Shown here: piece after piece, positions 11,838 through 25,645 of the stretch | Position numbering within the stretch: the first letter of the stretch is position 1 | How the letters are laid out: every line of letters begins with the position of its first letter | NCBI GenBank assembly: GCA_030052745.1 | Contig: JANBVO010000004.1 | Span: forward strand, 744,001 to 808,000 | Origin: Pleurostoma richardsiae | Taxonomy: Eukaryota > Ascomycota > Sordariomycetes > Calosphaeriales > Pleurostomataceae | Length of the DNA stretch: 64,000 nt | Direction: 5' to 3' | Program-made: the position numbers and the translations under genes | The notes under the pieces: model-generated | What the model was told of the DNA's origin: nothing | Seen by the model: only the letters and a program-made list of their open reading frames with translations | Database searches by the model: none

Positions 11838-12895
11838 ATGGCAGACGGCGCGGTTTCAACCTCCGGCGGGGACGCGCCGTACCCTCTCCCGCGCATCACC
11901 ATCCAGTTCTGCACCCAGTGCAAGTGGATGCTCCGGGCTGCATATGTAAGTCGCCTCGCTCTTCTGCCGCCATCCCAGCCGGCGTCCATGAGCCCCGAAG
12001 CCCCTTCCGCCAAGTTCGCTCCGGTCCCCGATGCCTGCCTCGCGTTTCTTCAAGCCATGTTCATCGAGGAACAGTCCCCTCGGCCCCCCCCCCCCCCCCC
12101 CCCCCCCCAACATCTACTATCTACGAATTCACTGACCTCCTCTCACAGTTCGCCCAAGAGCTCCTTTCCACCTTCTCCACCTCCCTCGGCGAGGTCGCCC
12201 TGCAGCCCGGCACCGGCGGCGTCTTCGTCGTCTCCATCACGCACCGCGCCCCGGACGCCGCAGCCGCCGCCAGCACCCGTGTCCTCTGGGACCGCCGCGC
12301 CGACGGCGGCTTCCCCGAGACCAAGGAGCTCAAGCGCCGCGTCAGGGACGTGATCGACCCCGCCCGCGATCTGGGCCACGTGGACCGGGACCACCACGCC
12401 AAGGCCCCGAGCTCGTCGGGCGCCGGGGCCGGGCCCGGAGCCGAGACGTCATCGACCCCAGCTGCCGCGCCTCGTGTGGTTCCACAGGCCGCCGCCGTGG
12501 AGGCTCGCACCCCCGGGGAGATCCTGGCTGCCGCGAAGGCCGAGCAGCAGCAGGAGCAGCAGCAAGCGAGTAACCCGCCACCGCCAACGCTCCCGCGATG
12601 GGGCTCGTCCGCGGCACAGCACGTGGAGCGCGGCGGCGGTGCGGGAGGAGTGATGCCATTGGTACCGCCGCCGCCCGAGGAGGCGAACGAGGCGGTCCGG
12701 GCGCGCCTGGCGGAGGCGGCGAACTTCAAGAACGCAGGGGCGCAAGCACTGGCCGAGGGACAGAAAGGCTCCAGGCCTGCAGCGAAGGGAGTCCCTCAAG
12801 GTAGTGGTGGGAAGCGCGGTGGCGTGAGGAAGGAACAGGGGAAGGAAGCGGTCACGAGCACGGACAAAGCAGAGTACTGTGAGGATTGCGCATGA
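11838..12895 (+). CDS. Rdx-family (SelT/SelW/SelH-like) thioredoxin-fold protein
   Basis: Predicted redox protein. Exons are 11838-11945 and 12149-12895 (203-nt intron), 284 residues. The N-terminal Rdx fold covers about residues 18-105: PRITIQFCTQCKWMLRAAYF gives the beta strand plus redox loop, and the site that holds selenocysteine in animal homologues is cysteine here (CTQC). GTGGVF and the tail WDRRADGGFPETKELKRRVRD are typical of the family. The remaining ~170 residues are Ala/Pro/Gln-rich and probably disordered, and end in EYCEDCA, a second CxxC pair at the very C-terminus. The start at 11838 is the first ATG of the frame and lies close to the domain. The substrate is unknown. The intron carries a 25-base poly-C run. 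Confidence 0.88.
12084..12108 (+). repeat. poly-C tract, 25 uninterrupted C
   Basis: A homopolymer inside the single intron of the Rdx-family gene, about 40 nt before the 3' splice site at 12148. It could extend the polypyrimidine tract or be length-polymorphic. Exact length may be affected by sequencing error. Confidence 0.9.
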
Positions 12896-14396
12896 GAAGC
12901 GTGGCAGCTGAATCAGGTTCTCGGGCACGAGTTGAAAGCGATGGCGACATGCCAGCATGGCGAACCTGACCTGAGATGATGCTGACGACGAACCGGGTGG
13001 GCCCTGTATCCGGCTCCCTCCAGATGCAGCCCGTTATGCCGCTCAAGCCGCGGACAGGCGCCCATGTGCTAGCACCCGAGGGCTGAAGGTATGGGAGGTC
13101 CGTCTACAACAAGAGATATCAACGCATGCTGGTGATAGATATAACAGAATTAATCGCATTGGCGGGGCAATATCTAGCAAAGCAACTGCTCGAGACTGCA
13201 GGCAATCACTGTAACGATCTTGTGTACCATGTGTCATTGTATTCATTGCGATTTGGTTGAAGGTCTGTCGCAAGGCCTTCCGTTCCATCCCGACCGTCGC
13301 CCCCCTCCGACCATGTACTCGGCACAACTCCATGCGAGGCGTATATCTTTGACCTCCTGAGCGACCAGCGTTGATGGGAAAAGTCCAAGACCATCGACAG
13401 TCCTCCTGAAAAAGGGCCCCCCAACGGGGGCTCAATAGCCTCCGGGCGGCTCTCCCCAAAAAAGCAGAGGCAGCCTCACAGCAAAACAAGAGCAGCGGAA
13501 AAGAGAAGTGAAAGCATAAGCACTAGAATAACAAGGGGAGACTTGGGCAAGGAAATCTTATCCGACCACCACCAGGACCTGTTTCTCGTCCAAGGCATAT
13601 CCGAGTTCCATGACTGATTCCGGCTCTCGCATGATCAATGTGCTTCACTACATTCCCAAATAGAGGGTCTCCGCCACAGTGCAGACATCGGTCAAAGTCT
13701 CTGGCGGGAACTGGATCAAAACGGCAGAAATGGTGGTATAGACGTCAATATCCGCGGTCGATAGGAGCCAGACTCCCCTTCCCCATCCACTGAACCTTTT
13801 ACCTTCCCGACCATGCAATGTGAGTGAGCCGACAAGGCATACCATCATATCATCGTGATCATGGCTGAAGTTGGAAGATGCAAGTGGGTCATTAATTGGC
13901 AGAGACCATAGGCGGGCTCTCGTTCTGAGCTTGCGAAAGTAAAACAGTGTACAGCTGTCTAACACATTGGAGGGACCAAGGCCGTTTGGTGCGGAGTAGA
14001 AGCCCAATGCCGTGTGCCACTGCAGCTGCAAGGGCCAGACGCACAACTATTATCTATATCCCTCGCAGACAAGCGTCCATGTTGACCAAGGGAACGGAAG
14101 GGCGACAAGATCCAGGCAAACGCGGGAACCACCAGGCCTGAGTGGTGCCGATAAGCAAGAACAATGTCGCAGGGCCAGCCGCATTCGAGAATGTTGGCGT
14201 TGAGGACGGGTGCTGGGTCGAGAGACGAGGGGGAGTCGGGATGGATGGCCTTGCGGAGTCGAGAATTGGCAGGAGGCAGCAGCGAAGTCGTCGATGGTCG
14301 TGGCAGAGACCTCAGTATACCGGCGCGGTGGGAGAAGCAAGACTTATCGGCGTCCGAACCTAGAAGACGAGAGAGAAAGTTCGTATGAATTCACAT
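12896..14396. other. intergenic between convergent Rdx gene and PP1
   Basis: The 3' flanks of two convergent genes. The longest frame, 13648-14046 on the minus strand (132 codons), has no domain I recognise. No RNA gene or repeat seen. Confidence 0.5.
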
Positions 14397-15628
<1,232 letters not shown>

Positions 15629-18600
15629 CTTTTTGAAGTCCTCGGCAGCCGAAGGGGTGGCGGGCAACGAATGTGGTGGCTGCTGGAGAGCGCTCGCAGG
15701 GGGAGGTGTGCGAGACGGACCAGAGGCGAGTTGCGGCTAGACGGCGTCTATCAAGGGGTCGATACACTTCTGCAAGCTATAAACCACGAGAGATGGTTAG
15801 CTGTGCGCTGCAGTTCACGATGAATTTCTTTGCGAGGGAGATGAGTTGTGGTTGTGGAGATGCCAGCACGGTGAGTGACTGGTGGGAGGGGCAGCAAAAA
15901 AGGCAGTGATTGACGTACCCTTCAGAAGTGATCTCAGCTACCGACAGCTTTCTAAAAAGAAAGCAGGGATTCCGCCGGATGTCTCTGCCGGATGTCTAGC
16001 AGTGTCACGAATAGAATTCTGCGTGTCTCGATGTACGAGAGGCTGCCGCGTGCGGCAAAAGCTGGGTTGTTGATAGCTTCAGCAGGCGGGGCCGTGACGT
16101 GAATTGCTAAGCCACGCGCAGTCCCTAGTACGAGTAAATCGCGTGAAGGCAGGCAGTCAACAAACTGCAGAGGCTAGAATCTTGTCTGTTGAGTCAGACA
16201 GCGTCGCCGAGGGGAGTGTGAGATTGTGGCTTTGTCTTCGCAGAGGGCAGGAGAAAATTTTCGGGTGCCGAGGGAGGCAGTCGCCTGGTGTGGTCGCCGT
16301 GGGAATGTTCGGGATGGGCGTCGCTTTTTCCTCAGAGAGGGCTGAGCAGAAGGCGGAAATGCCGTGAGGAGAATGATCGCAGAGGCTTGATTGATCGCAA
16401 TGTAAGGACGCAGAGACCACAGACACGCAGATAATCTGACGGATGGTCTTTATCGTCGCCGCAGGGTTCGTCTTTTCGCGAGTGGAAAAGGGAGCAAGGT
16501 AAGGATGTGTGTGTGTGTGTGTGTGTGTTGGTTGTCTCGGTCAGGACGGAGACGTCAGAAAAAATCGAGGTGCTGCTAGTCGCCTGGTGTTTCGCAAGGT
16601 CGAAAAGGGAGAAGAGGGGGAACCACGGGTGGATGAAATGGGCCCCCCGGAAACCCAGCGAAAAGGTCATAAAGTTCGCACACTCGTCCCAGCCGAGGGC
16701 GGCATGTTCCCACCTCCAGAGTCCAGAGCGCACGGTTTCCCCGCGCTAACACCGCGACCTGGCCACAGCCTGCCGGCTTCGGCCATTTTTAGGTTTCTCT
16801 GCTAAGGCCTCGAACAATCCACCTCCCCCTTCCCAGCGTCGATACCTCATCTTTAGGCACAGTACTTTACCTTCCTAGGTACGCAACGCAAAGTTCAGGT
16901 AAGGATCTAATAATAAGACGAGCACGATCTTCCCATTTCCACTACCAAACAGCAATCTCCAGGCGTCTACTGCTGTTTGCATTGTTACATACCTACCTGT
17001 CACACGCATCGCATGAGGCCTCTTCTTTTCCCGGTAAGATAGATGAGCCCGCTGGATATACGCTTGCCGGCAACTTCCATGGACTGCCCTCTGGTGCCTG
17101 ACACATCTCACGAGAGTTCAGGGGTAGCATACTCCCCAACCACTGTGGCGTCTGTCCTACTAGTATCTGCAAGGTGAGATAGTACCTGGCAATATAGCGC
17201 GGCCCCAATAGAGAAGAATGGGGAAAGAGAAGTTGCGAAGCGGACCGTCTCTCGATCTTCTCCCTTCAGCCTGCCCAGCAGGCCTCTCTCGCGCAGGCCA
17301 GCGTGTTTGTCCAACCGGATGCGTTAGATCTCACCGACCGCCAGGACCCCGGCCAGGCAGCCTGTCCAACCAGTTGTTGCCGTCGACCGCAACGAGCACA
17401 AAAGGCGGCACCCAACCCACTCGCCCAGTTCCCACATTCCAGGCCCTGGTACGGGTCTTGTTCTCCTTGGACCAGATCTCTCGACGATCGGGAAATTTTG
17501 CGAGCTGCGCACGGTGGAGTTCGTGAGGGCGAATGAGAAGAGATGCGAAATCCATTTTGTTCCCGCCACTGTCAAGGCTCGCGCTTCATGTTGATGAGAG
17601 CCGCCGCAATGCATCCCTTACCGCTGCATATTTCTTTCCCCTAGACGCGCTCGCTGGGTGCTGCTAGGCGCCCACCAGGTTCGAAGGAGGGAGGGGTAGA
17701 CGACGCGGTGTCGCCCTAACATACCTCCTTGAACTGCTAGCCCAACACCACGGCCGTCGCAGGAGATGGCAAAGTACAACCCTGGGATCCAGGCCGGGCG
17801 TGTAGCAAGAGGCTGACGGAACTCTGTTGCTCGTCGACTAAAGGAGAACCCAATCACAACTCGAGTGTCAGTTTCATTAACTACTCGCCTGTGGACACTT
17901 GCTTGAGTCGGGGAGAGGCATCAATCCGGCGAGGTCATCGGGATGACATCGCTGCTAAGTAGTTCTAGTGACCTTCCTCTGACTACTGCCGTCGTCTTGC
18001 TGAGATCCACAGGTGTTTGGATAACAAAGCTCTTGGTGGTCCATCCTAATCAACCTGGCATTCCGCGGCGTCATTTTCTCCTAGCGTGTGCATGGCGGCG
18101 ACCGACGAGCTGGCAGACCGATGGATGGAGTGGCCAACTCGGCGCAGAGCATCATCATGCTCTCTTTCCCTTCTCAGCAACCGGGCTGCCGATTGCCTGC
18201 AGCTGAGGTCGCACATCGACGACAGCAGGCGAAGCTAGACGCAACTCGTCCTCTGCGAGCGTAGCTGCTCCGCACCGCCCCTTAGGTAATGCCCCGCACC
18301 GATCCGTCTGCCCCTCGTGCTCCCAGCGATGCTGTCATCGCGCTCCCGTCTCCAGGGCCGTCACATGATCTGCTTCTGCTTCTGCTTCCAGAAGGGCAGA
18401 CGTCAAAAGGGGGGACAGGGCTCCCCAAGCAGCGATCGCTCCAATCAGGAAAGGCGCTCAGCTGGAGAGCCAGAGAGCTTTCGTCAACCCCCCGCGATGA
18501 TCTCTTCCCCTTGATGTCAGATGAGATCCGTTGTTGGGAGCCTCGTCATTGCGCTTTCCCCGTCACACTGTTTGTGTCAGTGCCGAAACGAGACCCCGAG

Positions 18601-19204
18601 AATTGGTCGGCCTCATATTGTAGTACGTTGGTGGGCTCTGCGTCGTAAGCTTCGAAATGGCTAAGGGACGTGCCTCTACCACGGCTTGAGGTAGCTAGCC
18701 GAGGCCCGAGCTTTCCAGAATGAATGATGTTGACGCTTAATTATACGCCCCCCGAAGCACGTGTGGTCAGTCTACCTGGCGAGAACAAGTCAAGCGAGTT
18801 GTGAGATCACCGGATCGCATTCGAATAGATACATTAGACAACCCTTCTTCTCGCGCATGTACATGATTCATCGAGCTCATAGAGGCACTAGTTCGAGTCG
18901 CGGAGACTCCCGTCGTCCAAAGGAGCTTTGCTCAAGACTACACCATCGCCTGATCTGTCTTCCCAACCCTTCAAGGAAGCAAAAACGCCGAATGGTACCT
19001 GCTTATCGTGGTATATCTTCAGAGGGGTTGCCTGAGAATCCGTCTGAACGCCATCGCAAAAACAGCAAGTGTAACGAGAGCCGCAAAAACAATAAGAGCA
19101 TTCAGGCCCTCGCGAAGTTCATCCCCGGCAGCACGGGACAGTCAAGTAGAAGAAAGAGAAGAGAAAATCAGCCGACCCAACTAGTATTACATCGTGCTGC
19201 TGCT
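15629..19204. other. intergenic, no supported gene (3.58 kb)
   Basis: Contains the PP1 5' flank and the NTO1 3' flank. There is a (TG)n microsatellite at 16506-16528, and TAGGTA-type words near 16875. Frames on both strands are short, overlapping and without domain signal. A long 5' leader or non-coding transcript cannot be excluded. Confidence 0.5.
16506..16528 (+). repeat. (TG)n dinucleotide microsatellite, 23 nt
   Basis: Uninterrupted TG repeat about 0.9 kb upstream of the PP1 start; a likely polymorphic marker. Confidence 0.9.
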
Positions 19205-22200
19205 TCACCGCCGCCGAGTTGACTTCCTTAACCGGGCGCGCGTCTTCGAGACATTTGCCTTCTTCGAGGACGAGATGGCCGCTGCCTCCGCCGTGGCAGT
19301 GACAGGGGAAGCAGTTATCGTGCTATCTTCGACGTTGAACTCGAGGTCGTTGAGCTCGTCGTCATCCATGTCCGTGAGCTCCTCACTGAGATTCCGTAGG
19401 ACCTGTCGGCCGACCCATTCTTGCTCTTCGATTGCGCTAGTGCCCTCCACGGCAAAGCTCTTCAGGTACCACGGGATGCCCCCTTCGGTAAGTCCATTAC
19501 CGGGGCCTATCCCAAGACTGCCATTGGACTGCGGCGGAGTCAGAGGACCTGGCTGCGGTTGCTTCGATACAGGAGGTTCGTAACCGTTCGTAGCCGGTGG
19601 GGTGTCAACAGACTTCACGCCGTTCCCCAGAGGCAGCTCTGCGTCCTGAGAAGCGTCCTTAGCGTCCTGCTCTGTAGCGGTCAGGGTTCCGGATGGAACA
19701 ACTCCATCGACTGTGACAGCTCCCTCGTCTTCCACAGAACTGATGCCAACATCTTCGACGCCGGCGTTTTGCTCGTCCACATCCATTCTATCACCAGGCC
19801 CGGGATCTGCTTCACCGTCAGCAGGGCCATTAGCAGGCTCTGCCACCATGACCCCCGCCGCATCGGCTGCATCAACCATTATGACGTCCTGACTCTGCTC
19901 CGCAACTGGCGCTTCATGTGGCACCGCAACGGACGGCTGTCGATACTCGAGGCTCGCTTCAAGCATCCCGTCCAATTCCTTCAGGAGGTGTTCGGCAGGC
20001 TTAGATGTGATGTCCGCTTCGGCACGCATGGCATTTTCGAGTTGCGGCTGCACTGCCTTGAGTATCCGCTTCCCCAACCTCTTGCGGTCCCTAACCTCTG
20101 CATAGTTATTTTGCTTTGTAGGAGACTGGTCCAGAGACTCAAACCCGGCCGCAGGGGCTGTGGGACTATGATACGTGTTGATCCCGACGCGGATCACCTC
20201 GCATAGGTCGCTCGCAAAGGCAAGCGTTGTGGTGTAGAAACGTGCCTCCAGCTTGCTTTGTAGGTCGGACAGACCATCCCGGAAGACATTCTTGTCGAGG
20301 CTAGAGGTATGGTTAGCACGGTCATATCCAGCAGAGGCACCGTTAATACTCACAACTGTGCCTTCTCAATGACTGGCGGAAGGAGTTTGTAGACTGGAAA
20401 GTAGCACGTATCCACAAAGTCCTGCTCCAGGTCGGCGCCTTCGAGTTTCATGAGTTCCCGGCCGACGACGTCGTCTGAAAGTGTCTTCAGTTGCTCGAGG
20501 TCCTTCATGAGCGACTCGGCAAACTCAATCCTCCTGATCAAACGTGCTTTGCCGGATGGTCCCATGGCCGCGAAGTTGCGACGCGTGATTTCCATTGATG
20601 AGAAACTCTCCATCTGGAGCTGGAGGCGTTTAAGCAAGGCGGCACCCCTACGTGCCTCCCGCTTCAACGTCCAGTACCGACATGCTTCGGCAACGAATTC
20701 CTTGCGTTTCCTAAGTGTGAATCGCTGCAGGCCAGCTTCGACAAGATCAAAAACAGCCTGAGGGATGACAGGAGCTCCAGATGGTAGTTTCCAGATTTTG
20801 CCAGCCTGCCCCTTCTTCTTGTCCGCAGGGCCGGCATTGAGCTTGGCGCCAATCATTTGCGATTCGTCTGGTGGGTGCTCGGTAATCGCGTGGCGGTGTG
20901 TCGCGGCTATTTGGAGGGCCGAAGCTTGGCTATTCGCCCAAATGCGTCCCTTCATAGTGCGCCGGTAGAAGCGCTTAGCTTCTTTTATTGCCGTCGCGAC
21001 AGACTGTTCCTTAGCATAGTCTGGCGGGCAATGCTTATCGCAAAAAGCCTTCAACGGCATGCCTCCATCAAGAACCGCCAGTGCTCCTTGGCTGTTTTTC
21101 ATCTTCAGGTATAGGCGCGCGCGCCTCGCGCAGGTGACATGGAAGGCCTGGTAGCATGCCTTGTTACTACACTGTATGCAGGCCCCCATCCGCTGATTGC
21201 AGATGTAACAGGTGAGTTTCCAACGGTTTTTGGGCACTTTCTCAACATCCATCACAGGCTCCATAAACGTGTGGTTCCCCAGAGATACTTCAGGAATCCA
21301 CATTGCGCAGAGGAGATGCGCCCACTTCGACGAATTGGTCTGCTTGAATGCACCGTCTGTATTCGGGCAGAATATGCAGGTCTGCAGCAGATGGTCAGTA
21401 CCAAGACTTCAATGAAAAGCAGGATATGGACTTACCGGGATCCCGCGCCCAGCTAGCTGACACTTGCGACACATCCACTGTCCTTCAGGTATAAAAGGTA
21501 CACCATAGCATTCTTGGTGCACTGCTAAATCACAGCCGTCGCAGAACACAATCGCGTTCGTGTTTTCGCAGTCTCCATCGTCGCATATAGCGCATTTGCT
21601 GTCTTGCTCCTCGCCAGCCTGCGGCTCTCCGTTCACAGCAGCAGCAGAGCTCGACCGTGGCCGGTGGGTCTGGGGCGGTTTCGGATTAGGTTTCGGTATC
21701 CTCTTTTCAAGGGCATGCCACTCCTTCTCAATCTTGGTGATTGTAATCTCGAATATCTCACGAGTTATAGGCTCCAGATCGTTCGCTTTGCGCTGTGCAT
21801 TGTAGGTATCCAACCATACGTCATCTTGCTCGTCCATGTCGTACTCAACGCGGCCCAAGTTTGAGCCGATGTGCGGAACAACATCGCCTTCACCCTTGCC
21901 TGACCCAAGATGATCGAATTCCTCGTCGACGTTTGCATCGCTCGCCTTGATCAGCCTACGCTCAGGGCGCACGAAGTGGTCACTCTCTTGGTATCCCACA
22001 TTCATCATGGCCTTATCGACATATCTTGCCTGGCCGAAGGTCTTGCTCTCGAAGAGTAGGATACGGTCGGTCCTCCGGTATGACGGCTGCTTTAAATCAA
22101 GACGTTCTTTAGGTGTTTGATTATGGATGGGGAGGACTTTAGGTGTTTTAGGAGTCAAATCCATATTGCGCGAAGCGTAGTATGAAACAGAATCTCTAGG

Positions 22201-22875
22201 CGGCCGGCCGATACGGCGTCTTGGAGGAGTCCCTGGAACAGCGCTCAGAGAGCTCGCCTGGCCCGAATCTGTCTGCGACTCGGGTGCGTTTGCTGCTTTA
22301 CCGGCTGCCGTATCCGCTTCTGTGGAAGGACTACCGGTTCCGTTGACAGTGGGAGCTTGCGCATATGCAGAAGGTGTTGGTGGTGTCGACTTCGCAATTC
22401 CGTCGACATCTTCGGCGCGGAATACCATGAAGGTAGCATCGATATCGAGATTGGGATGGAACTCCTCCCAGCCGCGCTCTTCTCTAGGCTTGTATCCTTC
22501 ATTCTGAACCACAGCAGCCGCTACAGCGGCAGCAGAACTATATTCCACATCATCAAGCTCCGACCGATCCGCGGCTGTCCTCATACGAGTCTCCCTCTTT
22601 GGCATGGCAGAAGGGGTCTCGTATGAAGGGCTATGAATTGATGCCCGCGGTCGCGATACGGTAGCTGAGGCGGAGACATCAGCGGGAGTTTCTTTTCCGT
22701 CATCGTCTATGAATCTACCCCCACCACCGGGGCCGCCTGGTATGTATTTGCGCTTTTTGGGAGGGGGTTCGGAGGCTGCAAGTGCGGCGAGCCTCTTGGC
22801 ATTTGTTGAGCCGGGAGGTCGCCCACGGCGCCGGCCCGTCGAGGTTTTTCGAGGGGTAGTCGGCTTGGGCGCCAT
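19205..22875 (-). CDS. NTO1: PHD-finger protein of NuA3 histone acetyltransferase (BRPF-like)
   Basis: Nuclear chromatin reader and scaffold of a MYST acetyltransferase complex. Exons on the minus strand are 21436-22875, 20354-21381 and 19205-20300 (introns 54 and 53 nt), 1187 residues. The basic N-terminus has an AT-hook-like RRGRPPGS. An EPL1-type segment with VEYDMDEQDDVWLDTYNAQR lies near 345-365. The first PHD finger (CAICDDGDC ... CDGCDLAVHQECYGVPFIPE) ends exon 1, and the extended zinc-knuckle/PHD module (CIFCPNTDGAFKQ, WAHLLCAMWIPEV, CYICNQRMGACIQC, FHVTCARRARLY) begins exon 2. This PZP order is diagnostic of Nto1/BRPF/Jade. A helical region and an acidic, low-complexity C-terminus follow. 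The start at 22875 is preferred because upstream in-frame residues are not conserved-looking. A canonical bromodomain was not obvious to me. Confidence 0.92.
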
Positions 22876-25645
22876 GACGTCTAATATCTTTGCGCACAGC
22901 TCCAAAACCCTGATCTCGCGAAAAGTGTCGCGTAATCACCGCGTCGAGGAGAGGTGGCGAGAGGTCACTCCGTACGGCTTAGAACGAGAGAAGCGCATCT
23001 GAAACCAGCACAAGAATAGTGCCCAGACATGGGCTCGCCAGTTCACGAGCTGGCCAAGAGGATTTGAGGTTGTTAAGGTAGGGAGATCGAGGAAAGCGGC
23101 GTGATCAGGAGGGGGGGTTCAGGCAAAAAACAACCCAGAGGTGACAGAAACGCGGTATGAGGTTGAGCGACAGGAGAGCGCTAGCCCTTTTGTGGCAAGC
23201 CCGCCCCACAAATCGACCCTGGCGGCCGCGCCAAAGTCGCCTAACTCCGCAAGTTGATTACGTAAGTGCGCCGCAGAGAAGCTCCGGATATCAAACCTTC
23301 GCTTGACCCGCAGATGAACCAAACTCGAGCTGAACCTTGCGGAGGAGACGTGAATGGCCGAAGCTGCTGCTGGAAATGTATTTATTTTGGCGTTGCATTT
23401 GCTAGTGATATACTACGAATCTCATCAAAAGAAAGGCTACTAGATGGACAATGTGGAAGTTCACGTAGGTACCTAGGGAATTTGTTCTCGACTCAAGGCA
23501 CGGGCCCAAAACGGCATGTCGAGCACTTGATACCAATGGAGAGCAAAGATGTGCTGGTATTAGATTATCGCTATAGGTAACTTAGTCCATTGTGCGACTA
23601 TTATGCTCGCCCGCCAGGCGCTATGCATCTGGTATACATTTACGCCCGCCTTTTCGAGCTTCCCCGCGACAAGAGTCATGATGTTCCTGACTTGGTTCGT
23701 CGCGCGAGATGGGGACGCCAAACCAATCAGGGGCGGTCCGGGATGCGACCAGCAACCCACACAGATCCCGTTTACCCCAGATTTCCCATTTGCCGCGACT
23801 GATCTTGCATTGGCGAGCGATCGCACCCGGCTCGATCGGCCTGTGCTGCTGGGCCACATGGCCCGGCCATGCCCTTTGGAGAGTTCCGGCCGCCGATAGT
23901 ATCTCATTGGTTTGAAGCGGTTCTCTCGATGCGGGCGGCCGGGTTCAGAAATGTGCACCCCAGTGCAGTCGTCACCGCCCATCCAGATCCCTCGTTACAT
24001 TACTTCGATGCAATTGGCTTCGGCCTACTCTGGAACTCCTAAACGCAAGGCTAATAGGCTCGTCCTCGCAGCAAGGTCACGGTTACTGCTACACTCTGCT
24101 CATCCTTCTCATCCACACGATGTTACACACCGCCCCCACCACCAGCCCGCGGTATGTTTCTCAGACGCAAATACGGTTCAATGTGTACGCTTTAGTTTTG
24201 CGGCCTGGATCATGGAAGGCTGACTGTCGCAACCCAGTCGTCCATGATACGGTCGCTTTGGAATCTGCACGACTCTGACTCCCCGCCGCTCTTCGTCAAG
24301 TGTTTGTTTAAATATATGTAAGGATCAAGTAATCTCTGACGGGCTTACCTGCTTTGGTCCAACCATGTGTCCGCTCGAGTTCGAATTCAGAACAGACACG
24401 CAGGGTCTAATCGGTCGAGTCCTTCCCGGTGGGGACGTTTCGTATCGACGTGGATCCATCCATGAATAATTAGATGTAGACTCCTTCGTTTTGTTTGAAG
24501 GAGCTGCGCCGAAAGTAGGCAAGCAAGAGCACATTGTACTTCATGAAATTTGAGTCATCACCCTCAGCCATATCCAGCGCTGGCTAGAGAGGAGCCAACA
24601 CAACTTCCAGCCGGTAGACGTCTCTTCCTCTACCTGCGACCGAGACTCTTACATCCGACTACTTTCCAGCACTCTCTTCCACAACATCGTTCTTTCCCAA
24701 GAAACCGACTCAACACCCAGCTACTGGACAGAGCTTCTAGCATCAGCATTATACAGGCCATTCACTCGTGGTAACACTGGCAGACATGCAATGTGTGGCA
24801 CATTTCAGGGCAAAGCGGAGAGTAGGAGGATTGAATCAAACGCGAGAAAATGCCGTGATATCATTAAGCGAGACTAACAGACCACCACCAGGGGGTATAG
24901 GCTACCCGGCGCACGCCGCATAGATTACCCTACCCGCTGACCTCACAGCCTTCCACCGCAATGCAAGATGACCAAGCACGTAACTGAATTCTTCATGCCG
25001 GAAGAAAATGCGGAGCAAAACCGAGAGGGGGGGGAAGACCCTGTCTCCGGCCCTCAAAGAAGAGAAGAGATAACGACAAAAACGACCTCCCGAACGCCTA
25101 TCCGACCACAGAACCACTCGAGGCCAAGAAAATGTCAAGGGTCTATATCTCCTGCGAGACGGCCCCTCTTTTCTCTTCGCCTTCGACCCCCGCAGGACAG
25201 ATGGTTTTGTACAGAAGTTAACAAGCCGAAGATTATGCTACATCTTCCAGTAGGATGAGATCGGGATCTTCGCTCCGCGCAGACCGGAACAAAGCCGCCG
25301 GAGGACAGCGAGCTTTGAGCCCAGGGTAGGCCTCAACTTCCGAACGTCACAAAACCACAAGGAACCGGAGAATCTCAGACGAGGACACCAAGGGAGCAAA
25401 AAAGAAGAGGGGGATATAGAAGAATCCAGAATCAAGCCAAAGCAATACCTCAAGACGTATGCCACCCTTCTGTCAATCCAACGCCAATACGCTATGCTCC
25501 AGCAGAGTCATCTCTCCAAAAGCCAAACTTATAACACATGTTCGAAGGGGTATGATGGAGTTGTAAAGCAGAGGACCTCGATCGAAACCATACAGTACGC
25601 AAAGCTACTGATTTCCGACCTCAATCGGCATGGAAAAGGGGTATC
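22876..25645. other. intergenic, no supported gene (2.77 kb)
   Basis: 5' flank of NTO1 and 3' flank of the LRR gene. No open frame longer than about 140 codons, no domain signal, and no tRNA-like box A/box B pair found by eye. Confidence 0.5.

Noticed and set aside
13648-14046. 132-codon minus-strand open frame downstream of PP1
   Set aside because: Looks somewhat protein-like (aromatic and hydrophobic blocks), but I found no domain, no conserved motif and no continuation by splicing.
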